Assembly: GCF_004353925.1 (NCBI RefSeq)
Contig: NZ_SMOK01000047.1
Location: forward strand, 62,001 to 126,000
Direction: 5' to 3'
From: Pseudomonas sp. H9
GTDB lineage: Bacteria; Pseudomonadota; Gammaproteobacteria; Pseudomonadales; Pseudomonadaceae
Length of the DNA: 64,000 nucleotides
How positions within the stretch are numbered: position 1 is the first letter of the stretch; each line of letters begins with the position of its first letter. Below the pieces are notes generated by a model. That model made no database searches and was not told where the DNA came from. It saw nothing but the letters and a program-made list of their open reading frames with translations. The translations under genes and the position numbers were made by a program. Positions 24,605 to 34,194 of this stretch are shown here, one piece after another.

Positions 24605-26641
24605 GTGATCCGGTCCCTGTTCATCTTCCTGCTCGCCTGCCTGTTGAGCGTGCAACTGGCCAGCGCCGCCGCACTGGTGCCCACCGCCAAACCGGCTGAA
24701 CCGGCAGAGCCTGTGGTTCAAGGCGGGCTGCTCGGTGCAATTGCCGATGGCCTGGACAATGTCAGTGGACAACTGGATGTCGATAATCACGTCATCGATA
24801 ACTGGCGCCTGCGCGCCGATCGCGCCGCCGAAGAAGTCGATGAACTGGTCACTCACCATTCAGGCCTAACCCCCCTGCAGCTGTGGCGTGACTTCGCGTT
24901 ACTGACCGTCACCTGGCTGTTGGCCTTTGCCGCACTCACCAACGCCGGCCGCCTGCTGGCACGCAAGAGCAACCACGCGCGCCTGCTGCGCGACCGGCCT
25001 CGGCCCCGGCAAGTCATCAAGTACCTGCTGGCCTATACCCTGCCCGCGCTGCTCAGTTTGATCGTGACCCTCTACGTCAGCCACTTCATGGCGCTCTCGG
25101 CCGGTCGCGCACTGGGCATGAGCCTGGCCTACGCCACCAGCAGTGGGATTTTCTCGACCTCAATCATTCTCTGCCTGATCACCCTGTTCGACGCTGGCCA
25201 CAAACGCACGGCGGTGCGCATCATTCGCCAGGTAGCACCGCGCCCGCTGTTTATGATCGGCTTTCTGGCCGCCTGGAGCGATGCGCTGACCAGCCCGCAA
25301 ATTGCCCGCTACCTGGGCGGCAATATCACCAGCAGTGTCGCCGCCCTGACCGGCTTGCTGGCCTCTGTGGCGTTTGCCGTCGTGGTGCTGAAACTGCGGC
25401 GGCCGGTGGCCCACCTGATTCGTAACCGCGCCCTGCGCGACCGCTTGCAGCACCATGCCTTGCAGGAAACCCTGCGGATTTTCTCAGCGATGTGGATTCT
25501 GCCGATCCTGATGATGATTCTGGTGTCGATCATCAACCTGATCGGTGCCGGCGAAGAAAGCCAGCGCGCCCTGCAAAAAGCCCTGCTGACCTCGATCCTG
25601 CTGATCGGTACCGTGTTTATCAGCACGGTGCTGCAGCGCATGTTCAAACATCAGGACGAAGAAGAGGCCAAGGCCCGTCTACGCCCTTACAAGGAGTTGT
25701 TGCGCAACCTCGCCCATGCCCTGCTGCGTATCGTCATCGCAGTGGCATTCATTGAACTGCTGGGGCGCATCTGGGGCTTCTCCGTGCTCGATTTTGCCCT
25801 GCGCAACAGCCTCGGCCGGGCGATCAGCGATTCGTTGAGCAGCATCGGCCTGATCCTGCTGGTGACCTGGCTGCTCTGGGTGGTGATCGACACGGCCATT
25901 CAGGAAGCACTCAAGCCCACCGTCGGGCGCCGGGCCGCACGCCAGCCCAGTACGCGGGTGCGCACCATCCTGCCGATGGTACGCAACGCAATCAAAGTCA
26001 TGCTGGTGGTGATCTGCACCATCACCACCATGGCCAACCTGGGGATTAATGTCGCGCCGTTTCTGGCCGGTGCCGGGGTGGTTGGCTTGGCCATCGGCTT
26101 TGGTTCCCAGCAACTGGTGCAAGACGTCATCACCGGGTTGTTCATTCTCATCGAGGACACCATCGCCATCGGCGACTGGGTAGTGCTCGACTCCGGCCAC
26201 GCCGGTACGGTCGAGAGCCTGACCATCCGCACCTTGCGCCTGCGTGACAGCAAAGGCTTCGTGCACTCGGTGCCGTTCGGCCAGATCAAGGCCGTCACCA
26301 ATCAGTCCAGGCAGTTCGCCTATGCGTTTTTTTCCGTGCAGTTCAGTTATGAAACTGACGTCGACAGCGCCTTGCGCTTGATTCGTGAAGTGGGCCACTC
26401 GATCACTGAAGACCCCATGCTGCGCCACAGTTTGCAAGGCCCCTTGCAAGTGTTTGGCGTCGATAGCATGAACCTCAACGGCATTACCCTCACCGCACAA
26501 TTTCGCACCACTTCCGGTGGGCAATACGCGGTCAACCGCGCCTTCAATGAACGGCTGAAAAAGCGCGTGGACCAAACCGACGATGTGAGCTTTGCTCAAT
26601 ACAATCCACCGCCTGCACGTCTGACAGACGGCAACGCGTGA
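24605..26641 (+). CDS. MscS-family mechanosensitive channel, large type
   Basis: Start GTG 24605 is chosen because AAGGAG lies 6 bases upstream and the product then opens with a signal peptide (IRSLFIFLLACLLSVQLASAA). This gives 678 residues. A periplasmic N-terminal part is followed by many hydrophobic segments. The MscS core near residues 460-560 contains NLGINVAPFLAGAGVVGLAIGFGSQQLVQDVITGLFILIEDTIAIGDWV, the conserved pore helix and beta domain. It resembles the YbiO type of moderate-conductance channels. It protects against hypo-osmotic shock. Confidence 0.92.
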   Translation: MIRSLFIFLLACLLSVQLASAAALVPTAKPAEPAEPVVQGGLLGAIADGLDNVSGQLDVDNHVIDNWRLRADRAAEEVDELVTHHSGLTPLQLWRDFALLTVTWLLAFAALTNAGRLLARKSNHARLLRDRPRPRQVIKYLLAYTLPALLSLIVTLYVSHFMALSAGRALGMSLAYATSSGIFSTSIILCLITLFDAGHKRTAVRIIRQVAPRPLFMIGFLAAWSDALTSPQIARYLGGNITSSVAALTGLLASVAFAVVVLKLRRPVAHLIRNRALRDRLQHHALQETLRIFSAMWILPILMMILVSIINLIGAGEESQRALQKALLTSILLIGTVFISTVLQRMFKHQDEEEAKARLRPYKELLRNLAHALLRIVIAVAFIELLGRIWGFSVLDFALRNSLGRAISDSLSSIGLILLVTWLLWVVIDTAIQEALKPTVGRRAARQPSTRVRTILPMVRNAIKVMLVVICTITTMANLGINVAPFLAGAGVVGLAIGFGSQQLVQDVITGLFILIEDTIAIGDWVVLDSGHAGTVESLTIRTLRLRDSKGFVHSVPFGQIKAVTNQSRQFAYAFFSVQFSYETDVDSALRLIREVGHSITEDPMLRHSLQGPLQVFGVDSMNLNGITLTAQFRTTSGGQYAVNRAFNERLKKRVDQTDDVSFAQYNPPPARLTDGNA

Positions 26642-26684
26642 TGTGGCTTTCTAGCCTTTGGCCATCAATGATAAAGTCGCGACC

Positions 26685-27071
26685 ATGAATCCATCCTCCG
26701 CCCACCGCCCGCTGATTGCCTGGACGCTCTATTTCTGCGTCCTGTTCAATCTGTTCGCCTGCGGTATCGGTCATGGGCAGATGATGGGGCTGAAACTCAA
26801 TGGCCTGGGGGGTGCTTACTGCTCGGCCATGGGCAGCGCCGGGCCAACGCTGAAAAGCGACTTCAGCGACCAGTCGGTGTCCGGCTGGGACAGCATGCAA
26901 ACCTGCCCGGTATGTGCCGCAGCCGTGGTGTGCCTGGGCCTGATGCTGGCCATCGGCTGGCTGCTGGCCGCCGCCCGCACCCGCCGTTACCACCGTGAAC
27001 TGCGCAGCAAGGCACCACCACGCTATTGCTGGCCAGCCGCCAACCCCCGCGCCTCCCCTCTGCTGGCTTGA
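26685..27071 (+). CDS. DUF2946 family protein
   Basis: Start ATG 26685 gives 128 residues. There is an N-terminal hydrophobic segment (LIAWTLYFCVLFNLFACGIGHGQMMG), a cysteine pair in MQTCPVCAAAVVCLG and a second hydrophobic stretch. These are features of DUF2946, small membrane proteins found beside TonB receptors and thought to be linked to metal, often copper. It lies 99 bp before a TonB receptor gene and probably forms an operon with it and the PepSY protein. Function unknown. Confidence 0.78.
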   Translation: MNPSSAHRPLIAWTLYFCVLFNLFACGIGHGQMMGLKLNGLGGAYCSAMGSAGPTLKSDFSDQSVSGWDSMQTCPVCAAAVVCLGLMLAIGWLLAAARTRRYHRELRSKAPPRYCWPAANPRASPLLA

Positions 27072-27170
27072 TCCCTGCGGCAGCCTGCCCGGCTGCCGGT
27101 AACCGGCCATTGTGCTGCGCCTGCCCGCCAGGCGCGGCTGGCCGCTGGCTCAAATTCCAGAGTGTGATTC
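27072..27170 (+). other. Structured leader before the TonB receptor gene
   Basis: This 99-bp GC-rich spacer contains several stems: CAGCC/GGCTG around 27081, CCGGT/ACCGG around 27096, and GCGCCTG/CAGGCGC at 27117-27135. The receptor ATG has only a weak purine stretch (AGAG) before it. No known riboswitch was recognised. Confidence 0.4.
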
Positions 27171-29339
27171 ATGCCCTACTCCTATCGCCTTTCCGGTTGC
27201 GCGGCGCTGCTGTGTGCGCTGTCCTTGAATGCCTCGGCCGAAGCGCCGCTGACCCTGCCCGACACGCGTATCAGCGAACGCGCAGAATCCGACGATGGCG
27301 TGCTGCTCGACACGCCGTCGAATACCGGCTCACGCCTCGGCCTGACCCCGCGGGAAACCCCCGCTTCGGTGAATATCGTCAACCGCCAGCAAATCGAACA
27401 GCGCGGCGCGCAAAACACACAAGACATGCTCACCGGCGTGCCCGGCATGACCGCCGCCTCACCGCCCGGCTCGGCCGGTTCGGTAGCCTACCGGGGTTTT
27501 TCCGGGCCGCAGATCACTCAATTGTTCAACGGCATCAGCGTGCAATACGACTCGATTGCCGCACGGCCTGTAGACAGTTGGATCTATGACCGCGTCGAAG
27601 CCATCGGCGGGCCTTCGAGCTTTCTGTTCGGCGCAGGCGCGGTCGGCGGCTCGATCAACTACATCACCAAACTGGCCAGCCGCGACGAAAACTTCAACGA
27701 AGGCCGGATCAAGTACGGCTCCTACGACAGCAGCGAAACCTCATTCGGCTTCAACCACGCCCTCAACGACGGTGACGGTATTCGCAACTACGCCCGCCTC
27801 GACTTCAGCCATACCCACAGCAACGGCTATGTCGACCGCGAAGAACGCGATGCCTGGAGCGTGGCCTTCTCACTGCTGACCGACATCAACGACCAGCTTT
27901 CACACACCCTGGCGCTGGAGTACCAGAACGAAAGCGTCGACAGCCCGTATTGGGGCAGCCCGGTGCTCAATCCACTGGGTGGCGAAATGAAGGTCGATGA
28001 AAGCCGACGCTTTGAAAACTACAACGTCGAAGACGGACGGTACGAACAGCGCGTACGCTGGCTACGCTCGATCACCGAGTACCGTTTCAACGACGACACG
28101 TCACTGCGCAATACCCTCTACCACTACAACACCGAACGTAACTTCCGTAACCTCGAAACCTACGCCTATAACGCCGACAACAGCCAGGTCATCCGCTCCA
28201 ACGCGCTGTTGCAGCGCCATGATCAGGAACTCAACGGCAACCGCCTGGAGCTGCTGCACCAGGGCACCTTGTTCGGCATGAACAGCCAGTGGTCGAGCGG
28301 CCTGGACTACAGCCACAACGTACAAATGAACTACCCGCGCTCGGTCAGCGGGCCGTTCGACAGCGTCGACCCGGCGCACTTCGACCCCGGGCATTTCTAC
28401 GACCTCGACGGCATGGTGCCGGGCTACCAGAAAAACCGGCAGAACACTGTCGACACCTGGGCGGCATTCCTGGAAAACCGCCTGCAGCTCACCGAGCGCC
28501 TGTCGCTGCTGACGGGCCTGCGTTACGACCATATCGACCTGCAGGTGCATAACTACCGCACAGTCACCGCTAGCAACCCGCTGGAATTCAAACGCAACTA
28601 CGAACCGACCACCGGGCGTATCGGCCTGGTCTATGAACTGACCCCGGCGGCCAACGTCTACGTGCAATACAGCACCGCCGCCGACCCACCTGCCGGCATC
28701 CTCACCACCGCGACCTTCGCCCAGGTGCGCGATTTTGACCTGAGTACCGGCAAGCAGGTTGAAGTGGGCAGCAAGTTCAACTTCCTTGACGGTCGCGGCG
28801 CTGCCACCGTTGCCGCATATCATATCGAACGCAAAAACCTCGCCACCGCTGACCCGAACAACCCCGGCTTCACCCAACCTGTGGGCAAGCAGTCGTCTCA
28901 CGGTGTTGAACTGGCGGCGTCGCTGCGCGTCACCCCACAGCTGCTGGCCGAAGGCAACTTTGCTTACGTCGATGCGCAGTACGATGAGTTCAACGAAAAC
29001 GTCGGCGGCACCAGCGTTTCACGCAAAGGCAATACACCAACCAACATCCCGGAACGGGTGGCCAACTTCTGGCTGACCTACGACATCGACCCCAATTGGC
29101 AGGTGGGCGCCGACAGCCGTTACGTGTCGTCGGTGTACGCCGATGCCGCCAACACCCGCCATGCGCCGTCGTACACGGTGTTTGGCGCCTTCGCCGGCTA
29201 CAAGGTTGATAACGACACCAGCATCACCGCCCGGGTCCGCAACCTGACCGACGAAGTCTACGCCCGCTGGACCAGTTCGAGCATGCTCTACCTCGGCGCA
29301 CCGCGAACCGTAGAGCTGGCCGTGCAGACGCGCTTCTAG
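27171..29339 (+). CDS. TonB-dependent outer-membrane receptor
   Basis: The protein has 722 residues with a short signal peptide ending at NASA. The plug domain (about 60-170) contains PRETPASVNIVNRQQIEQRGAQNTQDMLTGVPG and VEAIGGPSSFLFGAGAVGGSINYITK. The 22-strand barrel ends with VELAVQTRF. The overall pattern is that of the siderophore receptor subgroup. Together with DUF2946 upstream and the PepSY protein 10 bp downstream it forms a likely metal or metallophore uptake operon; the ligand is unknown. The TonB box cannot be fixed with confidence. Confidence 0.92.
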   Translation: MPYSYRLSGCAALLCALSLNASAEAPLTLPDTRISERAESDDGVLLDTPSNTGSRLGLTPRETPASVNIVNRQQIEQRGAQNTQDMLTGVPGMTAASPPGSAGSVAYRGFSGPQITQLFNGISVQYDSIAARPVDSWIYDRVEAIGGPSSFLFGAGAVGGSINYITKLASRDENFNEGRIKYGSYDSSETSFGFNHALNDGDGIRNYARLDFSHTHSNGYVDREERDAWSVAFSLLTDINDQLSHTLALEYQNESVDSPYWGSPVLNPLGGEMKVDESRRFENYNVEDGRYEQRVRWLRSITEYRFNDDTSLRNTLYHYNTERNFRNLETYAYNADNSQVIRSNALLQRHDQELNGNRLELLHQGTLFGMNSQWSSGLDYSHNVQMNYPRSVSGPFDSVDPAHFDPGHFYDLDGMVPGYQKNRQNTVDTWAAFLENRLQLTERLSLLTGLRYDHIDLQVHNYRTVTASNPLEFKRNYEPTTGRIGLVYELTPAANVYVQYSTAADPPAGILTTATFAQVRDFDLSTGKQVEVGSKFNFLDGRGAATVAAYHIERKNLATADPNNPGFTQPVGKQSSHGVELAASLRVTPQLLAEGNFAYVDAQYDEFNENVGGTSVSRKGNTPTNIPERVANFWLTYDIDPNWQVGADSRYVSSVYADAANTRHAPSYTVFGAFAGYKVDNDTSITARVRNLTDEVYARWTSSSMLYLGAPRTVELAVQTRF

Positions 29340-29349
29340 GACACTGTCG

Positions 29350-30813
29350 ATGAAACGCTACCTGTACCTCTGGCACCGCTGGCTGGGCATTGGCCTGTGC
29401 CTGTTCATGGCGCTGTGGTTTTTCTCGGGCGTGGTCATGTTGTACGTCGGCTACCCCAAGCTGACACCCCGTGAACACCTTGCGCACCTGCCAGCACTCG
29501 ACCTGCAAGGCTGCTGTATCGATCTGGCGACGGCCTTGCACAATGCCGATGGCGAACGTGCGCCAGCCAGCATTCGCCTCAGTACGGTCGCCGGCGAACC
29601 ACGCTACCTATTGAGTTATCCCGGCCGCAGCACAGTGGCCGTCGATGCACGCAGCGGCGAGCGCCTGGCCCCGATTGAGCATGAACAGGCCCTGGCCGCA
29701 GCCCGGCAGTACGATCCAACGGCCTTCGCGCAATACCGTGGTGCCGTGGAGGAAGACCTGTGGAGCCACTCCCGCGCCCTGGATGCAGAGCGTCCCCTGC
29801 ACCGCGTACAGCTGGCAGACGCCGACGGCACGCTGTTGTATATCTCGGGACACAGCGGCGAAGTGGTGCGTGATGCCACGGCCCTGGAGCGTGGCTGGAA
29901 CCTGGTCGGCGCCTGGTTGCACTGGCTGTATCCATTGCGTGGCATCGGCCTGGATGGCCTGTGGAGCAACCTGGTGATCTACCTGTCGCTGGCGGCTACC
30001 TTCATGGCCGTGCTGGGGGCGGTAATCGGTGTGTTGCGCTGGCGTTTCAAGGCGCCTTACCGCAGCGGCTCGCGCTCCCCCTATCGCGGGTTTGCACGGT
30101 GGCACCACATCGGTGGCTTGTTGTTTGGAGTATTGGCCATTACCTGGATCTTCAGTGGCCTGATGTCGATGAATCCGTGGCGGGTCTTCAACAGTTCGGT
30201 GCCACTGCCGGTAGCACCCTATCAAGGTGGACCGCTGCAGGCGCAAGCCTTTCCAATCTCCGCGCAGCAGGCATTGGCGCGGTTTGCCGATAACGGCCTG
30301 GTGGTCAGGGAGTTGGAGTGGCGGCTGATTGCCGGTGAGGGCTACCTCATCGGCCATGACCGCAGCGGTCGCACCCAAGTGCTGTCGATGACTGACGGGC
30401 AAGTGCGCAAGCGCTTGCCCCAGGCATTACTGGAACGCGCAGCACAAGCGGTGTGGCCACAAGGATCTGTACACACTGAACTGCTGCACACCTACGACTT
30501 TTACTACTACGCCCGGGATGAACACAGCATGCTCGGGCACCTGGAAAAGCCTTTGCCCGTGCTGCGCGTGCGCTTTGACGACCCCGCCGCGACCTGGTTG
30601 CACCTGGACCTGTACACCGGCGAGGTGTTGAGCTCGCTGGATCAGCCTAAACGCGTCTCCCGCTGGTTGTTCTCGCTGTTGCACAGTTGGGACTGGTTGC
30701 CCTTGCTGCAACGGCGACCATTGTGGGACGCCTGGATGATCGCGCTCAGTGTGGGCGGCCTGATCCTCAGCATCAGCGCTGCGGTGCTAGGCTGGCGACG
30801 TTTACGGAAATAA
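29350..30813 (+). CDS. PepSY-associated transmembrane protein
   Basis: The protein has 487 residues. It opens with YLYLWHRWLGIGLCLFMALWFFSGVVMLYVGYP, the typical first helix with conserved histidine of PepSY_TM proteins. Further membrane segments occur near residues 205-230, 255-275 and at the C-terminus (WDAWMIALSVGGLILSISAAVLGW). Such proteins often accompany TonB siderophore receptors and are proposed to reduce ferric complexes in the periplasm. The 10-bp gap to the receptor gene supports co-transcription. The reductase role is inference. Confidence 0.88.
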   Translation: MKRYLYLWHRWLGIGLCLFMALWFFSGVVMLYVGYPKLTPREHLAHLPALDLQGCCIDLATALHNADGERAPASIRLSTVAGEPRYLLSYPGRSTVAVDARSGERLAPIEHEQALAAARQYDPTAFAQYRGAVEEDLWSHSRALDAERPLHRVQLADADGTLLYISGHSGEVVRDATALERGWNLVGAWLHWLYPLRGIGLDGLWSNLVIYLSLAATFMAVLGAVIGVLRWRFKAPYRSGSRSPYRGFARWHHIGGLLFGVLAITWIFSGLMSMNPWRVFNSSVPLPVAPYQGGPLQAQAFPISAQQALARFADNGLVVRELEWRLIAGEGYLIGHDRSGRTQVLSMTDGQVRKRLPQALLERAAQAVWPQGSVHTELLHTYDFYYYARDEHSMLGHLEKPLPVLRVRFDDPAATWLHLDLYTGEVLSSLDQPKRVSRWLFSLLHSWDWLPLLQRRPLWDAWMIALSVGGLILSISAAVLGWRRLRK

Positions 30814-30824
30814 CGGCGGTCACT

Positions 30825-30897
30825 TGTGGGAGCGGGCTTGCCCCGCGATTGCGACCTAACAGGCACACCGCTATCGCGGGGCAAGCCCGCTCCCACA
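30825..30897. repeat. REP pair, inverted, outward form
   Basis: TGTGGGAGCGGGCTTGCCCC (30825 on) and inverted copy ending 30897 with a variable spacer. It lies between the convergent PepSY and methyltransferase genes. Confidence 0.94.
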
Positions 30898-30905
30898 GTA
30901 CGGTG

Positions 30906-31826
30906 CTACCGGAACACCAGGGCTTTGAGCCCGCCTTCCGGGTCACTGTCGGGAAACTCCGGCGGGTTGGCCAGACGCTCGACAAAGGTCAACCCCGGTG
31001 CCTCTTCGGCCATGCCTTCAATCAGGAAGGCCGGGCCGATGGCCGGGTCATTGACGCACGCCAGCACCGTCCCGCCCGCCGTCAACAACTCAGGCAAGCG
31101 CCGCAGAATCTTGCGGTAATCCTGAGTCAGGACAAAGCTACCCTTCTGGAAGGTCGGCGGGTCGATGATGATCAAATCGTAAGGCCCGGATTTACGCACC
31201 TTGCCCCATGACTTGAACAGCTCATGGCCAAGGAAGCTCACACGCCCTAGGTCGTGGCCATTGAGCCGATGATTGTCGCGCCCACGGCTCAGGGCTGAAC
31301 GCGCCATGTCGAGGTTAACCACCTGTTCGGCACCGCCGGCAATCGCAGCCAGCGAAAACCCGCAGGTGTACGCGAACAGGTTCAATACCCGTTTACCCGC
31401 CGCCTGCTCACGCACCCAACGCCGCCCATAGCGCATGTCGAGGAACAGGCCGGTGTTCTGCTTCAAGCCCAGATCAAGCTGATAGCGCAAGCCATCTTCA
31501 TCGATCAGCCAGTGCTCACAGGGCTCGCCGAGCAACCACTGGCCGGGGCTGTCCGGCAGGTAACGATGCTGAATCAAGATGGCCTGGCCACTCCAGCAGG
31601 GTGTCTGGGCCAACGCCATCAACATCTGCTCCAGTTCCGTCAACTGACCGCTCGGCGGCTCGCGAAACAACGACACCAGCAGCACACCCTGCAGCCAGTC
31701 CACAGTAATCTGCTCAAGCCCAGGCCAGCAGCGCCCGCGACCATGGAACAAGCGACGGGTTTCGGTCGGTGCCGGGTCGAGGGACGCACGCAGGTGCTGG
31801 GCAAGGGTGTCGATCACAGAAGTCAT
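30906..31826 (-). CDS. Class I SAM-dependent methyltransferase (Methyltrans_SAM type)
   Basis: The start ATG at 31826 is preferred over a TTG four codons upstream; this gives 306 residues. The SAM site is RVLNLFAYTCGFSLAAIAGG, preceded by KQNTGLFLDMRYGRRWV, and the catalytic motif is DLIIIDPPTFQKGSF. This arrangement matches the RlmI/RlmL-C-like group of rRNA methyltransferases, so an RNA nucleobase substrate is likely but the site is unknown. It diverges from the hydrolase gene. Confidence 0.85.
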   Translation of the reverse strand: MTSVIDTLAQHLRASLDPAPTETRRLFHGRGRCWPGLEQITVDWLQGVLLVSLFREPPSGQLTELEQMLMALAQTPCWSGQAILIQHRYLPDSPGQWLLGEPCEHWLIDEDGLRYQLDLGLKQNTGLFLDMRYGRRWVREQAAGKRVLNLFAYTCGFSLAAIAGGAEQVVNLDMARSALSRGRDNHRLNGHDLGRVSFLGHELFKSWGKVRKSGPYDLIIIDPPTFQKGSFVLTQDYRKILRRLPELLTAGGTVLACVNDPAIGPAFLIEGMAEEAPGLTFVERLANPPEFPDSDPEGGLKALVFR

Positions 31827-31943
31827 GGGCAGGTTCAATCAGGGAAAGCCGACTATTGTAACCCGACCGCCCCACTTTGCTGCCTCAGCAATCACCTGCA
31901 GCATCTACACTGCAACTCCCACCCTCTATGCAGGACACCCTTT

Positions 31944-32636
31944 ATGAGAGCGAAACCCACCATAGTTCTGGTCCACGGCTTCTGGGGCGGTGCCGCGCAC
32001 TGGAGCCACGTCATTCTGGAGTTGTCACGCCTGGGCCACCGCAGTCTGCATGCGGTGGAAATGCCACTGACCTCGTTGGCCGATGATGCTGAACGTACGC
32101 GCAAGATGGTCGCCTCCATTGCCAACAACGTGTTGTTGGTCGGCCACTCGTATGGTGGCGCGGTCATTACCCAGATGGGCAATCAACCCAATGTCGTCGG
32201 TTTGGTCTACATCGCCGCCTTCGCCCCCGACGATGGCGAAAGCCCAGGCAGTATTACCGCACGGAACCCACCTGAGGCAGCCGCCAACCTGCAGCCTGAC
32301 AACGACGGGTACCTGTGGATTAAACCGGAGCGAATGCACGAAAGCTTCTGCCAGGACCTGAGCAAAGACGAAGGCCTGATCATGAGTGTGACGCAGAAGG
32401 CGCCGCTGGCCAGCACCTTCGGCGACACCATCAGCAACCCGGCATGGAAGCACAAACCGAGCTGGTACCAGCTGTCGGGTCACGACCGGATGATCGCGCC
32501 GGCCAATCAGGAAATCATGGCGAAACGAATGAACCCCAGGGAAGTGCTGCGCCTTGAGGCCAGCCATGCTTCGCTGGCCTCAAGGGCCGCCGAAGTGGCA
32601 GCCCTGATCGACCGTGCGGCACTTAGTCTGACTTGA
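31944..32636 (+). CDS. Alpha/beta hydrolase
   Basis: Start ATG 31944 gives 230 residues. The oxyanion motif is LVHGFWGGAAHW, the nucleophile elbow is GHSYGG (catalytic serine, about residue 75), and the C-terminal EASHASL supplies the catalytic histidine. It resembles small cytosolic esterases of the salicylate/methyl-ester hydrolase-like group; substrate unknown. Its 3' end overlaps the convergent transporter gene by 14 bp. Confidence 0.87.
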   Translation: MRAKPTIVLVHGFWGGAAHWSHVILELSRLGHRSLHAVEMPLTSLADDAERTRKMVASIANNVLLVGHSYGGAVITQMGNQPNVVGLVYIAAFAPDDGESPGSITARNPPEAAANLQPDNDGYLWIKPERMHESFCQDLSKDEGLIMSVTQKAPLASTFGDTISNPAWKHKPSWYQLSGHDRMIAPANQEIMAKRMNPREVLRLEASHASLASRAAEVAALIDRAALSLT

Positions 32637-33528
32637 GCGCCGCAGCTTTTGCCGCAGGCTTGAACCACCAGCCTTGTTGCATCCCGGCGGCGGCCAGCAG
32701 GATCGCCGCCACCCCCAACCACTGCAGCGGCTCAAGGCGGTGGCCAAAGGCAACCCAGTCGACTGCGATTGCCGCAATCGGGTAGATGAACGACAACGCC
32801 CCAGTCAACGCGGTTGGCAGTTTCTGGATTGCACCGTACAGCAGCACATACATGACCCCGGTGTGCACGATCCCCAGTGTCACCAACGACGCCAGCGCAC
32901 TGAGATCGGTGGGCAGGCCCGACGTATTGGCCCAGGGCGCCAGCAAGAGGATGCCGGTGCACACTTGAATCAGGGCGATCAGGTGCGGTGGCGTGCCACT
33001 CAGGCGCTTGATGATCAACGCCGCCACGGCGTACAGAAATGCCGCCCCCAGCGCCAGCGCAATCCCCAACAGGTAGTCAGTACCGCTACCGCTCTGGCTG
33101 CCATGGGCGCTGACAATGGCCAGCATCCCGACGAACGACACCGCCAGCCAGGCCATCTTTTGCAGGGTGATTTTCTCACCCAGAAACACCGCCGCCAGCC
33201 CCACCAGCATAAACGGCTGGACGTTGTACACCGCCGTGCCGATGGCAATCGACGCACGCGAATAGGAGGCGAACAACAGTACCCAGTTACCGACAATTGC
33301 CACGCCGCTGAGCACTGCCAGGGCGAAGGTGGTCAGGGTCAGGATACCGGGCTTGAGAAAGCCCATGACCAGGCAAATCAACAGCAAGGTGGCCGCGCCG
33401 AACACACAGCGCCAGAACACCACGTCCAGCACCGGTTGCCCGGAAACCAGCACAAACCAACCGATGGTCCCCGATATGAGCATCGCGGCAACCATCTCCA
33501 GCGAACCACGGCGTATTGAACTGTCCAT
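32623..33528 (-). CDS. EamA/DMT-family transporter
   Basis: Start ATG 33528 (after AGGAGG) gives 301 residues; a GTG one codon earlier is possible. Ten hydrophobic segments in two EamA halves are visible, e.g. ISGTIGWFVLVSGQPVLDVVFWRCVFGA and IVHTGVMYVLLYGAIQKLPTALTGALSFIYPIAAI. Such proteins export metabolites or amino acids. It diverges from an Lrp-family regulator gene 130 bp away, a pairing common for amino-acid exporters, so an amino-acid substrate regulated by that protein is a reasonable inference. Confidence 0.88.
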   Translation of the reverse strand: MDSSIRRGSLEMVAAMLISGTIGWFVLVSGQPVLDVVFWRCVFGAATLLLICLVMGFLKPGILTLTTFALAVLSGVAIVGNWVLLFASYSRASIAIGTAVYNVQPFMLVGLAAVFLGEKITLQKMAWLAVSFVGMLAIVSAHGSQSGSGTDYLLGIALALGAAFLYAVAALIIKRLSGTPPHLIALIQVCTGILLLAPWANTSGLPTDLSALASLVTLGIVHTGVMYVLLYGAIQKLPTALTGALSFIYPIAAIAVDWVAFGHRLEPLQWLGVAAILLAAAGMQQGWWFKPAAKAAALKSD

Positions 33529-33658
33529 CACTCACCTCCTTGACGATGGCTAAAGTATGCGAGCCTGCACCTGACCACTCCAGTGGATTACACAGGCTAA
33601 ACTGACAATACACCTTTACTATCAAGGCGAATTTGGAAATTAGCCTAACGAGGCCTGC

Positions 33659-34096
33659 ATGACCGACGACATCGACCAGCTATTGATAAAAGCGCTGATG
33701 GAAGACTCCCGCCGCTCACTCAAGGCCTTGGCGCAACTCAGCGGCCTGTCATCACCAAGCGTCAGCGAGCGTCTGCGCCGCCTGGAAGAACGCGGCGTGC
33801 TCAAAGGCTATACGGTGGAAATCGACCCGCGCTGTTTTGGCTATCAGCTGCAGGCCATCGTGCGCATCCGACCGTTGCCGGGCCAATTGCACGAGGTCGA
33901 ACGGCAGATCATCGCCATCCCCGAATTCACCGAGTGCGACAAAGTCACCGGTGATGACTGCTTCATCGCCCGCCTGCATGTGCGCTCGATGGAGCAGCTC
34001 GACACCCTGCTGGACAAACTCAATGGCCATGCCGAAACCAACACCGCCATTGTCAAAAAAACCCCAGTCAAACGCCGTTTACCGCCAATGGCATAA
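33659..34096 (+). CDS. Lrp/AsnC-family regulator
   Basis: The protein has 145 residues. N-terminal helix-turn-helix: DQLLIKALMEDSRRSLKALAQLSGLSSPSVSERLRRLEERGVLKGYT. The C-terminal RAM domain follows (YQLQAIVRIRPLPGQLHEVERQI...CDKVTGDDCFIARLHV). It probably senses an amino acid and controls the divergent EamA transporter. A REP pair follows the stop codon. Confidence 0.93.
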   Translation: MTDDIDQLLIKALMEDSRRSLKALAQLSGLSSPSVSERLRRLEERGVLKGYTVEIDPRCFGYQLQAIVRIRPLPGQLHEVERQIIAIPEFTECDKVTGDDCFIARLHVRSMEQLDTLLDKLNGHAETNTAIVKKTPVKRRLPPMA

Positions 34097-34104
34097 CACC
34101 ACCG

Positions 34105-34176
34105 GTAGAAGCGGGCTTGCCCCGCGATTGCGGCGTGTCAGTCAAATCGCATCGCGGGGCAAGCCCGCTCCCACAG
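34105..34176. repeat. REP pair, inverted, outward form
   Basis: GGTAGAAGCGGGCTTGCCCC (A for G in the GGAGC part) and an inverted copy ending at 34176, between the convergent Lrp and phosphatase genes. Confidence 0.93.
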
Positions 34177-34194
34177 AGGCCGGATCCCACCTGA

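Noticed and set aside
27072..27170. Cobalamin riboswitch before the TonB receptor gene
   Set aside because: The region is too short and the B12-box sequence is missing.
30460..30475. TGTACACA-like word as a further operator
   Set aside because: It lies inside the PepSY coding sequence, far from a promoter, and matches only partly.
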